Positions 50,247 to 61,580 of a DNA stretch of 64,000 nucleotides are shown here, piece by piece. Below the pieces are notes generated by a model. The model ran no database searches, was not told the origin of the DNA, and was given only the letters and a program-made list of their open reading frames with translations. The translations under genes were made by a program, and so were the position numbers. Position 1 is the stretch's first letter; every line of letters begins with the position of its first letter. The stretch is from assembly GCA_963580285.1 (NCBI GenBank), contig OY757014.1, positions 15,142,725-15,206,724 of the forward strand, read 5' to 3'. This stretch comes from Lucinisca nassula (lineage: Eukaryota > Mollusca > Bivalvia > Lucinida > Lucinidae).

Positions 50247-53200
50247 AGCTCACCTGACCGAAGGTCATGGTGAGCTTTTGTGACAGTAAGATGTCCGGCG
50301 GCGTCGTGCGTCGTCCGTCGTGCGTAAACTTTTTCTTGTGAACACACTAGAGGCCACAGTTTTGGTCCAATTATCATCAAACTTGCTCAGAATGATAATC
50401 ATGACAATATCTCGGTCAAGTTCGAATTTGGGTCATGTCGGGTAAAAAAGTAGGTCAGTAGGTCAAATCATAGAAAAACCTTGTGAACACTCGAGAGGCC
50501 ACAATTTTGGTCCAATCATCATCAAACTTGCTCAGAATGATCATTGTGACAATATTTTAGTGAAGTTTGAATATGGATCATGTCGGCTTAAAAAGTAGGT
50601 CAGCGGGTCAAATCATAGAAAAACCTTGTGAACACCCTAGAGGCCACAATTTTGGTCCAATCATAATCAAACTTGCTCAGAATGATCATCATGACAATAT
50701 CTTGGTCAAGTTCGAATATGGGTCATGTCCGGTCAAAAAGTAGGTCAGTAGGTCAAATCATAGAAAAACCTTGTGAACACTCTGAAGGCCACTGTTTTGG
50801 TCCAATTATCATGAAACTTGCTCAGAATGACCATTGTGACAATATTTCAGTCCAGTTCGAATATGGGTCATATCGGGTTAAAAAGTAGGTCAGCGGGTCA
50901 AATCATATAAAAACCTTGTGAACACCCTAGGGGCCACAATTTTGGTCCAATCATAATCAAACTTGCTCAGAATGATCATCATGACAATATCTCGGTCAAG
51001 TTTGAATATGGGTCATGTCCGGTTGAAAAGTAGGTCAGTAGGTCAAATCATAGAAAAACCTTGTGAATACTCAGGAGGCCACAAGTTTGGTTAAATCATT
51101 AATCTTGCTCAGAATGGTCATTGTGACAATATCTTGGCTAAGTTTGAATAAAGGTCTTTTCGGGTCAAAAAGTAGGTCAGTAGGTCAAATTAAAGAAAAA
51201 ACTTGTGAACACTCTAGTTTTACATAGACTTATATAGGGAAAATCTTTAAAAATCCTTTTCTCTGAAACCACAAGGCCTAGGTCTTTTATATTTGGTATG
51301 AAGCTTCATCTAAAAGACCCCTAACAAGATTATTCAAATGATAGTGCTGAGGCCAAAAATGTCCCCGCCCCCGGGCCCTTTGGTTTTACATAGGCTTATA
51401 TAGGGAAAATCTTTAAAAATCTTCTGCTCTGAAGCTGCAAGGCCCAGGACTTTGATATTTGGTATTAAGCTTTATCTAGTGGACCCCTACCAAGATTGTT
51501 CAAATTATAGTGCTGGGGCAAAAAATGCCCCCGTTCCGGGGCCCTTTGGTTTTACATGGCCTTATATAGGGAAAATCTTTAAAAATCTTCTTCTCTGAAA
51601 CCGCAAGGTCCAGGACTTTGATATTTAGAATGAAGCTTCATCCATTGGACCTCTACCAAGATTGTTCAAATTATCGCCCTTGGGCCAAAAATGCCCCCGC
51701 TCAGGGGCCCTTTGTTTTTACATAGACTTATATAGGGAAAATCTTTAAAAATCCTTTTCTCTGAAACCACAAGGCCTAGGTCTTTTATATTTGGTATGAA
51801 GCTTCATCTAAAAGACCCCTAACAAGATTATTCAAATGATAGTGCTGAGGCCAAAAATGTCCCCACCCCCGGGCCCTTTGGTTTTACATAGGCTTATATA
51901 GGGAAAATCTTTAAAAATCTTCTGCTCTGAAACTGCAAGGCCCAGGACTTTGATATTTGGTATTAAGCTTTATCTAGTGGACCCCTACCAAGATTGTTCA
52001 AATTATAGTGCTGGGGCAAAAAAAGCCTCCACCTGGGGCCCTTTGGTTTTACATAGGCTTATATAGGGAAAATCTTTAAAAATCTTCTTCTCTGAAACCG
52101 CAAGGCCCAGGACTTTGATATTTTGTATGAAGCTTCATCTAGTGGACCCCTACCAAGATTGTTCAAATTATAGCCCTTGGGCCAAAAATCCCCCTGCTCA
52201 GGGGCCCTTTGGTTTTACATAGACTTATATAGGGAAAATCTTTAAAAATCTTCTTCTCTGAAACCGCAAGGTCCAGGACTTTGATATTTAGAATGAAGCT
52301 TCATCCAATGGACCTCTACCAAGATTGTTCAAACTATCGCCCTTGGGCCAAAAATGCCCCCGCTCAGGGGCCCTTTGTTTTTACATAGACTTATATAGGG
52401 AAAATCTTTAAAAATCCTTTTCTCTGAAACCACAAGGCCTAGGTCTTTTATATTTGGTATGAAGCTTCATCTAAAAGACCCCTAACAAGATTATTCAAAT
52501 GATAGTGCTGAGGCCAAAAATGTCCCCGCCGCCGGGCCCTTTGGTTTTACATAGGCTTATATAGGGAAAATCTTTAAAAATCTTCTGCTCTGAAACTGCA
52601 AGGCCCAGGACTTTGATATTTGGAATTAAGCTTTATCTAGTGGACCCCTACCAAGATTGTTCAAATTGTAGTGCTGGGGCAAAAAAAGCCTCCGACTGGG
52701 ACCCTTTGGTTTTACATGGCCTTATATAGGGAAAATCTTTAAAAATCTTCTTCTCTGAAACCGCAAGGCCCAGGACTTTGATATTTTGTATGAAGCTTCA
52801 TCTAGTGGACCCCTACCAAGATTGTTCAAATTATAGCCCTTGGGCCAAAAATGCCCCCGCTCAGGGGCCCTTTGGTTTTACATAGACTTATATAGGGAAA
52901 ATCTTTAAAAATCTTCTTCTCTGAAACCACAAGGCCTAGGTCTTTTATATTTGGTATGAAGCTTCTTCTAAAGGACCCCTACCAAGATGATTCAAATTAT
53001 AGTGCTGGGGCCAAAAGTGGCCCCGTCCCGGGGCCCTTTGGTTTTACATAGACTTATATAGGGATAATCTTTAAAAATCTTCTCTGAAACCACAAGGCCC
53101 AGGACTTTGAAATTTGGTATGAAGTTGCATCTAATGGACCTCTACCAAGATTGTTAAAATTATAGCCCTGGGGCCAAAAATGCCCCCACTCTGGGGCCCT

Positions 53201-53854
53201 ATGGTTTTACATAGACTTACATGGGGAAAATCTTCAAAAATCTTCTTCTCTGAAACCACAAGGCCTGGGTCTTTGATATTTGGTATGAAGCTGCATCTAG
53301 TGGACCTCTATCAAAATTATTCAAATTATAGCCCTGGTACCAAAAATGTCCCCGCTCCGGGGCCCTTTGGTTTTGCATAGACTTATATAGGGAAATCTTT
53401 AAAAATCTTCTCTGAAACTGCAAGGCCAAGGCCTTTGATATTTAGTATGGAGCTTTATCTAGTGGACCTCTACCAAGATTGTTCAAATTATAGCCCTGGG
53501 GCCACAAATGCCCCCACCCCGGGCCGGGGCCCTTTGTTTTTACATAGATTTATATAGCCCTGGGGCCATTTGGTTTTGCATAGGCTTATGTAGGGAATAT
53601 CTTTAAAAAAAATCTTCTTCTCTGAAACTGCAAGGCCCAGGTCTTTGAAATTTGATGTGTAGCTTTATCTAGTGGACCTTTGCCAAGATTGTTCTAATTA
53701 TAGCCTTTGTTGATGTTTGGTATGAAGCTTCACCTTTAAGACCTCCCTCAACATTATGCACATTAAAACCCTGGGGCCAATAATGGCCCTCTCTGGGGCC
53801 CACTTGTTACACTATGGATCAGGTGAGCGATCCAGGGCCATCATGGCCCTCTTG
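50247..53854 (+). mobile_element. Helentron-like element (Hel-A, 3.6 kb) with two different cores
   Basis: GCTCACCTG (50248-50256) is complementary to CAGGTGAGC (53820-53828). The 3' hairpin is AGGGCCA-TCA-TGGCCCT (53834-53850), then CTTG. The stem differs from the AGGGCCC form of the other copies by a paired C-to-A / G-to-T change that keeps it closed. From 50330 to 51218 the core is six units of about 140 bp (TGCTCAGAATGATCATCATG, AGTAGGTCAGTAGGTCAAAT). From 51219 it changes abruptly, inside GTGAACACTCTAGTTTTACA, to the 166-bp unit family. Confidence 0.85.
51219..53700 (+). repeat. 166-bp tandem core with 3-4-unit higher-order blocks
   Basis: The variant AATCCTTTTCTCTGAAACCA with GAGGCCAAAAATGTCCCC recurs at about 51253, 51750 and 52414, that is 3 and 4 units apart, so groups of units were copied together. 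The last units are diverged. Confidence 0.75.
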
Positions 53855-53929
53855 TTTTACTTAGAATTTTTGCAGCCGAACATTGGCACCCACATGCGGT
53901 GCTCTTGTATAATCTTTGATCCAGCCTTG

Positions 53930-54114
53930 GCATCTTACTGAACACTACAAACCCTACGTTTACAGTGTAGATCCAGATCAGATGCCATCTGATCATCATC
54001 TACACTGTAATGCAGTTTGTGAATTGAATGAATGCACTTTATCAAGTAATTTGATTAGTGGATAGTCATGTTTTGGTTTTGCTGAATAAATTTATTCAGC
54101 AGGAAAAGTGTTAA
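53930..54114. mobile_element. TTAA-A MITE, degraded
   Basis: ACAGTGTAGATCCAGATCAG and TCATCATCTACACTGTAATG are the outer arms of a shortened hairpin (ATGCCATCTGAT). TTCAGCAGGAAAAGTGTTAA closes it. Confidence 0.6.
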
Positions 54115-54220
54115 ATGCACAGCAGGGAGACAGCAAAACATTTGAGCCCCATCATGAGAAACCCTGTCACCTGAGTTTACAACCAGGTAAGACACAAGCC
54201 TGGCTGCTAAGCTACACATT

Positions 54221-54983
54221 AGCGAAGCGGAGCGGGAATTATAGGATTGGCATTCGTCTGTCCATCCATCTGTCCGTCCATAAAACTTTCTTGTCCATTC
54301 CATATCTCCAGAACCCTTTGATAGATTTTCATTAAACTCTGGTCAATTATTGTCTCAGTGAGCTGATGTGCAGAAACCATAAATGAACCATGCCGACTCA
54401 AGGTCAAGGTCACAGTTGAAGGTCATGAGTTTGAAACTTGGAATTTTGTGTCCGTTTCATATCTCCTTTACCCTTGGAAGGATTTTCATTAAACTTTGGT
54501 CAAATATTCTTTTCAGTGAGCTGATGTGCAGAACCGATAAATGAACCATGCCGACTCAAGGTCAAGGTCACAGCTGAAGGTCAAGAGTTTGAAACTGAAT
54601 TTTGTGTCCGTTCCATATCTCCTTTACCCCTGCAAGGATTCTCATTAAACTTTGGTCAATTATCCCCCTCAGTGAGCTGATGTGCAGAACCTATAAATGA
54701 ACCATGAAGGTCACATTTGAAGGTCACGAGTATAAAATTTGAATTCTGTGTCCGTTCCATGTCTCCTTTAGCCCTCAAAGGATTTTCATTAAACTTTGGT
54801 CAATTATTCTATTCAGTGAGCTGATGTGCAGAACCCATAAATGAACCATGCCGACTCAAGGTCAAGGGCACAGCTGAAGGACAAGAGTTTGAGCCAAGTC
54901 AATGTCACAGGTGTAGGTCACAAGGTTGAGCCTTAATACAAAGTGTGGCGGGGGATTTGGCTGTCCCTCAGACTGTGTTCTTG
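54221..54983 (+). mobile_element. Helentron-like element (Hel-H), weaker case
   Basis: It starts AGCGAAGCGGAGCGGGAATT after CATT, then CGTCTGTCCATCCATCTGTC. The core is four units of about 155 bp (GATTTTCATTAAACTTTGG, GTGAGCTGATGTGCAGAACC, CCGACTCAAGGTCAAGGTCA). It ends GGCGGGGGATTTGGCTGTCC ... GTGTTCTTG. The plan is that of the other elements, but I see no good 3' hairpin and no clear inverted copy of the 5' end. Confidence 0.6.
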
Positions 54984-55659
54984 TAGATATAGAAACTAGA
55001 GGTCCAAACAGTGAGCACAAAGGTCCTAGTGAAACTGACCAGATTCAAAGGCTGAATGGATGCCAGGTTGATCTGCACCTTTGCAAATGGTAACACTGAT
55101 TGACTGTTTAGAGTTTAACGACACATCAACCCTTGTGGGTCGTTTTGCCGTCTCCCAGAGAAAGTGAGAAAAGAGACAGAAGAGATAGTATATGACGTGA
55201 GGGACAGAGGAGAAGAAAAATGAATGGAAGTGTAGAAACAGAAATAATAACACTCCTCCTATACTCTTACCTGCTGCAAGGACAGCAGCTCTTGCCAAAC
55301 TGTTATACCAGTTGGATGTCCCAGTGATGCAAGATACATGTCACCTTTGCTACACCCAACCACCCCCTGCAAATGGTAACAAAAAGCAACATGGGTCATC
55401 AGTTGAACTTGGTAGATCCGAGCCCCAAATGCTGCATAGCAAGTTTCAAGGTTCCTGAGATGATTTCAAAGGTTTTTACATTGGAAGAAGATAGAAGACT
55501 GTCCTGTAGGCTCCCCTGGTGAGGTAAAAACTGTTTTTCTAATGTAGCTTATTCTAGATTGCCTAACTACAAAACCCAACCATGAATTCAGGGCTTTGTC
55601 TACAGGATAATTTGGGAGGAATGGCCTCCTTTACACAACTAACCTTTCTCGGGTTGAGA
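54984..55659. other. No gene; S3-like word
   Basis: GTTTAGAGTTTAACGACACATC (55104-55125) resembles a degraded SINE tail. A minus-strand frame at 55026-55298 is low-complexity (FLFLHFHSFFFSS) and not convincing. Otherwise unassigned. Confidence 0.35.
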
Positions 55660-56188
55660 TGAGTTTAAATGCAAACTATGTATGAGAAAGTTCTGAGCCA
55701 AAGGCTCCAGGTGAACTATTGTCATCTATTGTCTGTCAGCATATATACTTGTGGATGCCATAAAAGCTGTATTTTTCATTGGATCTTCATGAAACGGGGT
55801 CAGGTTGTGCATCTAGATAAATTCTGGGTCAAGTTCAAATATGGGTCATTTGAGGTCAAATCCTCGGCCACTAGGTCAAATCATGAAAATCTTGTGGATG
55901 CAAAAGAGGCTGCATTTTTCAATGGATCTTCATGAAACTTTGCCAGGATGAGTGTCGATAAATTCTAGGTTAAGTTTGAATATAGATCATATTGGATCAA
56001 AAGCTAGGCCACTATGAAAACCGTGTGGATGCAATAGAAAGCGCAGTTTTCAATGGATCATTGTGAAATTTGGTCAGACTGTCTAGATGAAATCTAGGTC
56101 CAATACGAATCTGGTCATCTGGGGTCAAAAACTAGGTCACTGTGTCAAATCATGAGAAAACCTTGTGGATGCAATAGACTGCATTTTT

Positions 56189-56829
56189 ATGCCCCCAGAA
56201 TCTAAGAGATTCGGGGGCATATAGTTTTTGGTCTGTCTGTCTGTCCGTTTGTCTGTCTACAAAAACCTTAAAGGCGTTTATTCTTTTAAGGTAGGACACA
56301 CCGTGTGCTCATAATTGTTTTATTGTCCCCTGTGATATACTCTCTGTAGCAGATCAAAGGCAGCCCCTAATATGGTGATTAGTAGCTCTTGTTGAATCCC
56401 TGACTGAGGCACTTAAGGGGAAAATCAAAAAGATACACTCTAGTCAACAGTTAGTAAACTATTGATTTTCCCAAAGAGGCCCCTTACTTGTTGCAGACAG
56501 AGGACTTCTTTTCAGTCAGCACTGAGGACAATATAATATTATGGAATGCAATGATGGTCCTCAATAAACGAGAATAAATGCCTTTAACATTGGACATAAC
56601 TTTTGAATGGTAATAGATAGAGCTTTCATATTTCACATGTGTATACCTTATCACAACACCTTTCCAGTGGTACCATAATTTTTTATCTCGTGACCTTGAC
56701 CTTTGACCTACTATTTCAACATTTTTGAAAAACATTAACATTGGCCATAACTTTCGATTGGTAAGTGACACAGCTTTCATATTTCACATGCGCTGTCCGG
56801 GGGCATCAGTGTTTCACAAACACATCTTG
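56189..56829 (+). mobile_element. Helentron-like element (Hel-E, 641 bp)
   Basis: ATGCCCCC (56189-56196) is complementary to GGGGGCAT (56799-56806). The 5' hairpin is ATGCCCCCAGAATC / GATTCGGGGGCAT, followed by a GTCTGTCTGTCTGTCC tract. The 3' hairpin is GTGTTT-CAC-AAACAC (56809-56823), then CTTG. The interior is non-coding and contains CCTTGACCTTTGACCTACTA. Uninterrupted target units read CTGCATTTTTCAATGG. Confidence 0.85.
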
Positions 56830-57510
56830 TTCAATGGATCTTTGTGAAAGTTGACCAGATTTTGTTTGTCTACATGAAATCTAGGTCAAGTTTGAATCTG
56901 GGACATCTGGGGTCAAAAACTAAGCCACGGGGTCGAATCATGTGAAAACATTGTGGATGAAATGGAGGCTGCGTTTTTCAATGAATCTTTGTAAAAGTTG
57001 GTCAGATTATTTGCTAGATAAAATCCAGGTCAAGTTTAAATCTGGGTCAACCAGGGGTCAAAAAATAGGTCACTAGGTCAAATCATAAGGAAACCTTGCA
57101 TATGCAATGCGGGCTTCATTTTGTATTCGGTATTGAATTTTAGACAATGTTTGTTTTGATAAAATATAGGTCCAATTTGAAGGTCACTAAGTCAAATCAT
57201 ATGAAAAACTTGTGGATGCAATAAAGGTTGCATTTTTCATTGAATCTTTGTGCAAGTTGGTCAGGATATTTGCCTAGTTGAAATCTAGGTCAAGTTTGAA
57301 TATGGGTCATCTGAGGTTGAAAATCTAGGTTACAAGACCAAATCATACGAAAGCCTTAGCCTGTGTATTGTGCATTGGGTTTTGGTGAATGAGCGTTTGC
57401 TTTGATGAAATCTAGGTAAAGTTTGAATCTGGGTAATTTGAGATAAAAAAAAAACTAGGTCACTAGGTTAAACCATAATATGACCTTGTATGTTCAATAG
57501 AGGCTTTATT

Positions 57511-58051
57511 ATCCCTTTGCACAATGAAAAGGCCTGGGGATAAAGGGTTTGTCATGTATCTTAGTACGTATTCGTACATATGTACTTACAGTTGTGTGTA
57601 TGTACACCTTTTGTCAACACTCTAGCCCCTACATTAATTAATGTATTTTAATATAACTTCACACAAATGTTGGGTATGAGAATTTTGACTTTCAGGGTGC
57701 TGGGCTCCAGTTCAAGGTCACTGTGGCTACTTTTAGAACACTAGCGCTTACATTTATTGATAAATTTTAATACAACTTCACATAATGTTGTGTTTGAAAA
57801 TGTCTTGAGCAAGTTTAACCTTCAGCATCCTGGGCCGAAGGTCAAGGTCACTGTGTCTATTTTTAAGAAAAAGAAAAAAACTTTGTAATCAGTCTAGTGC
57901 CAATATTCATCAGTGGATTTAAATCGAACTTCACACAAATGTTAGGTGTGACAATATCTGGTTAGTTTGACTTTCAGGGTGCTGGGCGTATGATACTTGC
58001 CCACACTTAGTATTCTTGTGCAAGGAGATTTACATTGCCAGGGATGCCTTG
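57511..58051 (+). mobile_element. Helentron-like element (Hel-F)
   Basis: TTGCACAA near the 5' end (ATCCCTTTGCACAATG) is complementary to TTGTGCAA (58016-58023). The 5' side folds (TTATCCC ... GGGATAA). The core is about three units of the AAGGTCAAGGTCACTGTGTC type shared with 14945-16474. It ends CAGGGATGCCTTG followed by TTTTT. I see no good 3' hairpin. Confidence 0.7.
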
Positions 58052-58331
58052 TTTTTCACTTGATCTTCATAAAAATTTATCAGAATGTATGCCGAGATGA
58101 AATCTTGGTTGACGCTGAGCACGGTTCATCTCAAGTCAAATACTAGGCCATCGGGTCAAATCATAGGAAAACCTTGTGTATGCAATATAGGTTGCATTTT
58201 GGATTTCTTGAGTCCAGTTCAGTATGTTTATTTTGATGAAATCAAGGTTGAGTTTGAATATGGGCCATCTAGACTTTAAAACTAAGGTCTACTCATAGAA
58301 AAACCATGTGTATGCAGTTGAGGTTTTTATT

Positions 58332-59562
58332 ATACCCCCGGCATACGAAGTATGTCAGGGGGTATATAGTTTTTCGTCTTTTCGTCTGTTGGTTGGTTCG
58401 TTTGTACTTCCGTCTGTGCCGCCGTTCGTCAACCTTTATATCAAAGTTTTGCGTTACACCTTATTGATTGCTCATATCTCTGTAACCATGTTGGATTCTC
58501 TTCATATTTGGTACAGGATATCTCTATAGCATTACCTTTCATTTGGAATATCTAAGCTCACGGATGAAGCCCCTGGGTGGGCTGTCCGTCTCTCCATTCA
58601 TCAACATTTGCGTCAAAGTTTTGTGTTAAACCTTTTTGATTGCTCATATCTCTGAAACCATGTTAGATTCTCTTAATATTTGGTAAAGGATATCTCTATA
58701 GCATTACCTTTCATATGGAATATCTAAGCCCCTGGGTCAAGCCCCTGGGTGGGCTGTCTGTTTGTCAACTTTCATCTTTTACGTCAGTTTTGTGTTAAAC
58801 CTTTTTGATTGCTCGTATCTCTGTAACCACATGTCGGATTCTCTTCATATTTGGTACAGGATATATCTATAGCATTACCTTTCATTTGGAATATCTAAGC
58901 TCATGGGTCAAGCCCCTAGGTCGGCTGTCCGTCTGTCCATCCGTTCACCATGGGGTCATGGAAGATTAGCCATATATATGCTAAATGTGTAATCCTCGTT
59001 AAATAAAGCCTTTACTTACCTACATCAACATATACGTCAAAGTTTTATGTTAAACCTTCTTGATTGCTCATATCTCTGTAACCACATGTAAGATTCTCTT
59101 AATATCTGGTAAAGGATATCTCTATAGCATTACCTTTCATATGGAATATCTAAGCCCCTGGGTGGGCTGTCCGTCTGTTTGTCAACTTTTACTTCAAAGT
59201 TTTGTGTTAAACCTTTACCACATGTTAGATTCTCTTCATATTTGGTTAAGGATATCTCTATAGCATTACCTTTCATATGAAATATCTAAGCCCCTGGGTG
59301 TGCTGTCCATCCGTTTGTCAACTTTTACGTCAAAGTTTTGTGTTAAACCTTTTTCATTGCTCATTTCTCTGCAAACTCATGTTAGATTCTCTTCATATTT
59401 GGACAGAATATCACTATAGTATTATATCTTAGCTCCTGGGTCTAGCCCCTGGGTGGGGCTAGGGGTCAATTATTAAGACTTTGGCATTTTGATTACGTCG
59501 AAGTTTTGTGTTAACTGTTTTCATTATACTCCTGGCATACAAAGTATATCAAAGGTTATATT
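58332..59562 (+). mobile_element. Helentron-like element (Hel-G), 3' end not found
   Basis: The 5' hairpin is ATACCCCCGGCATAC-GAA-GTATGTCAGGGGGTAT (58332-58366), followed by TTCGTCTTTTCGTCTG. Units of 170-200 bp carry AAGTTTTGTGTTAAACCTT, CTCATATCTCTGTAACCA and CTGGGTGGGCTGTCCGTC. A second, diverged 5' end lies at 59527-59562 (ATACTCCTGGCATACAAAGT), so two copies may be joined head to tail. ATGGGGTCATGGAAGATTAG ... AATAAAGCCTTTACTTACC (58950-59022) is a foreign insert in one unit. Confidence 0.65.
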
Positions 59563-61560
59563 TTTTGTCTTTCCATCGGTTTGTTATAGGTAGTTTGTTC
59601 TTTCGTTATGCTGTGACCCTTGTCAGATTTGTCAGCTAATATATTGGTCCTTGTGATCTTAGAAACTACAGTGACTAGAACTGTTAAATTTTGCATAATA
59701 TTTCCTCATGAAATGCAGACAATAGTAAATGCAAGTAATAATAATAGGGATTATCAACTAAATGATAATCCCATTTATTTGGTGCGAACAAATTGAATGG
59801 ACTGTCATTAATGTGTCATGATTGCAGCTTCAGGGTGGCTTGACCTATCATTATTTAGGTTTAAACAATGTCTGATCGCAATTTCGATCTCGTCATCCAC
59901 CATGACAGTTGGTCCAGGTTACTGGACGCTTGCACCGTGTTTGTTATTCAGCAGTCAAGCGTCTTAAGGGCCAAACTATGGTTTGGCGTCTTGCGCATGC
60001 TCAGGGAAACCTTCCTTTTCCGTTTTCAAATCCAGCAAAAGAAAGTTGTATTTTTAAGAGGAATCTAAAACTAAAAATCCAGCAAGAGAAAGTTGTCGGG
60101 ACTCGGTTGAGATATGTTTCATAATAAAAGAAGAAGAGGGTGTCCTTTAGCTATAATATAAGAATTTCCATTGGTTGACCTCGAACAACAATAATATTAT
60201 CGGTACTTTCGTTTTGCAACCGGAAATGATAAAATGCGTTAGTGACGAGGTACAACTAAATAGGGAAAAAGGAACAACTAAGACAGTTCACCGTTACGAA
60301 AATATTAGGAAAAGTGACACTACGGCGGCATAAAAATCGCCATTTTAATTGCAAAATATACATGGGTGACAATGGTGGCCCTGCGAGTTTTTGGTACCTT
60401 ATAAAGCTTTGGAAAAAATGTTATTATGGAAGATAAATAGTATGCAGCGAAGAAATTAAAGGGCTAAATATGATTTCTGATATAAGGACGGTCGGCAGGG
60501 AACTCTTCAGTAAAAAGAAACAAAGAACGAATATCTTTCCCGCCAGTTTCTCATTTGGTGGAGGTGAAAGCTTCGGTTTTTATTGCTAAAATTTGATCAT
60601 TTTTGAACAGTTTTAAAAGCAAAATCTTTGCCAGAGGTGTGGGACTGATTGAAAATATTTCTTGTGTACATTTGGTAAGGTCATATAGCAGAATACCTTT
60701 GTTTGAACCTCCGAAAACGGCGGACCTCAGTGGAAGTGACTTCACGCCGATCGTCCTTGTATATTTTGTACCACAGGGACGCCCGGTATCTGTTTATTTT
60801 GAGTGCAAATCTTGGGAATTTATCTGTAGATAGATTGTAGACAAGATGGTGGCCGATATTTACAAACTGACTGGGGAATTTCCACAGGGGTCATGACCTT
60901 TGGCACTCATTGTGTAACGCTAAATTAACTTAAAATACAATATTTTAAGTAAATGCGCTTTTAGAATTTTCTTTATATTTTTGAAGGGATTATGCCTCGA
61001 CTTTCGGGTATAATAGCGTCAGTTTGGGTTGTCATAGTTAAACAGCGCAGGCATTGCGGGATAGCTTGACGGCTCGGCTGACCAGCTATGTTAATTTTAA
61101 ATATGCAAATGACCATGTGTTGTCGAATGTTAGTTTATTTATGAACACCCGACCTACTTTTGAGCCGGACATAGCCGCTTGAATCACAGGTGTGATATAC
61201 CGGTATTATCGATAGTAACCTGTCAATTAAACATATATTGGGAATTCAATGACCACAAACAATATATAATTTCTAAAGGTAATTTTATTGACTTTCAAAA
61301 CATATTTGAAGCCACAAACCTCATCTGATTCGATATGAGTCTGCCAATATCAAGCCAGACATTGTAAAAAAAACAAAAAAAAAAAAAAAAAAAAAAAAAA
61401 GTTAAAGCAGACAGAGTGGCTGGACCTTTTGACTCTTGTCCGCTATGAACTCTGCACATATCACCATTAGGTCTTGTATATTATATTGTGCAAATGGTAC
61501 AAGCTTAAGGCTGTGTTTGCCTTTTGGTAAATTCCGATATAAAAGGAAAATTTGGGCTAT
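59563..61560. other. Low-repeat stretch with no recognised gene
   Basis: This is the longest part without the repeat families seen elsewhere. Short frames at 59868-60124 and 60603-60833 (ending RPVSVYFECKSWEFICR) resemble nothing I know. Local composition is higher in CG (CCGGAAATGATAAAATGCG, ACTACGGCGGCATAAAAATC). It could be a host promoter or first-exon region, the 5' part of the downstream retroelement, or simply unique DNA. A poly(A) run lies at 61371-61400. Confidence 0.3.
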
Positions 61561-61580
61561 TACTCGTCTCTCCTTTAGAC

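Larger units (their letters stand above)
50038..53907 (+). mobile_element. Helentron-like element (Hel-B) split by a Hel-A element
   Basis: The 5' end AGCTCGGCTGTTTTCGAAGA folds on GAAAACGACGAGGT and is followed by GCGTCTGCTTCGTCGTCGTG. The 3' end has CAGCCGA (53873-53879), the hairpin GCACC-CACATGC-GGTGC (53886-53902) and TCTTG. Without the insertion at 50247-53854 it is 262 bp, close to the 278-bp relative at 23126-23403. Confidence 0.8.
55660..58331. repeat. 140-bp tandem array split by two elements
   Basis: Units of about 140 bp carry CTTGTGGATGCAATAGAGG, CTGCATTTTTCAATGGATCT, GTCTAGATGAAATCTAGGTC and AAACTAGGTCACTAGGTCAA. Phase marks lie near 55752, 55892, 56023, 56165, 56951 and 57092. 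Elements at 56189-56829 and 57511-58051 interrupt it, and a third begins at its right edge. Confidence 0.75.

Noticed and set aside
54984..55298. A 90-residue minus-strand frame rich in Phe and His
   Set aside because: The protein is low-complexity and matches no domain; likely chance.
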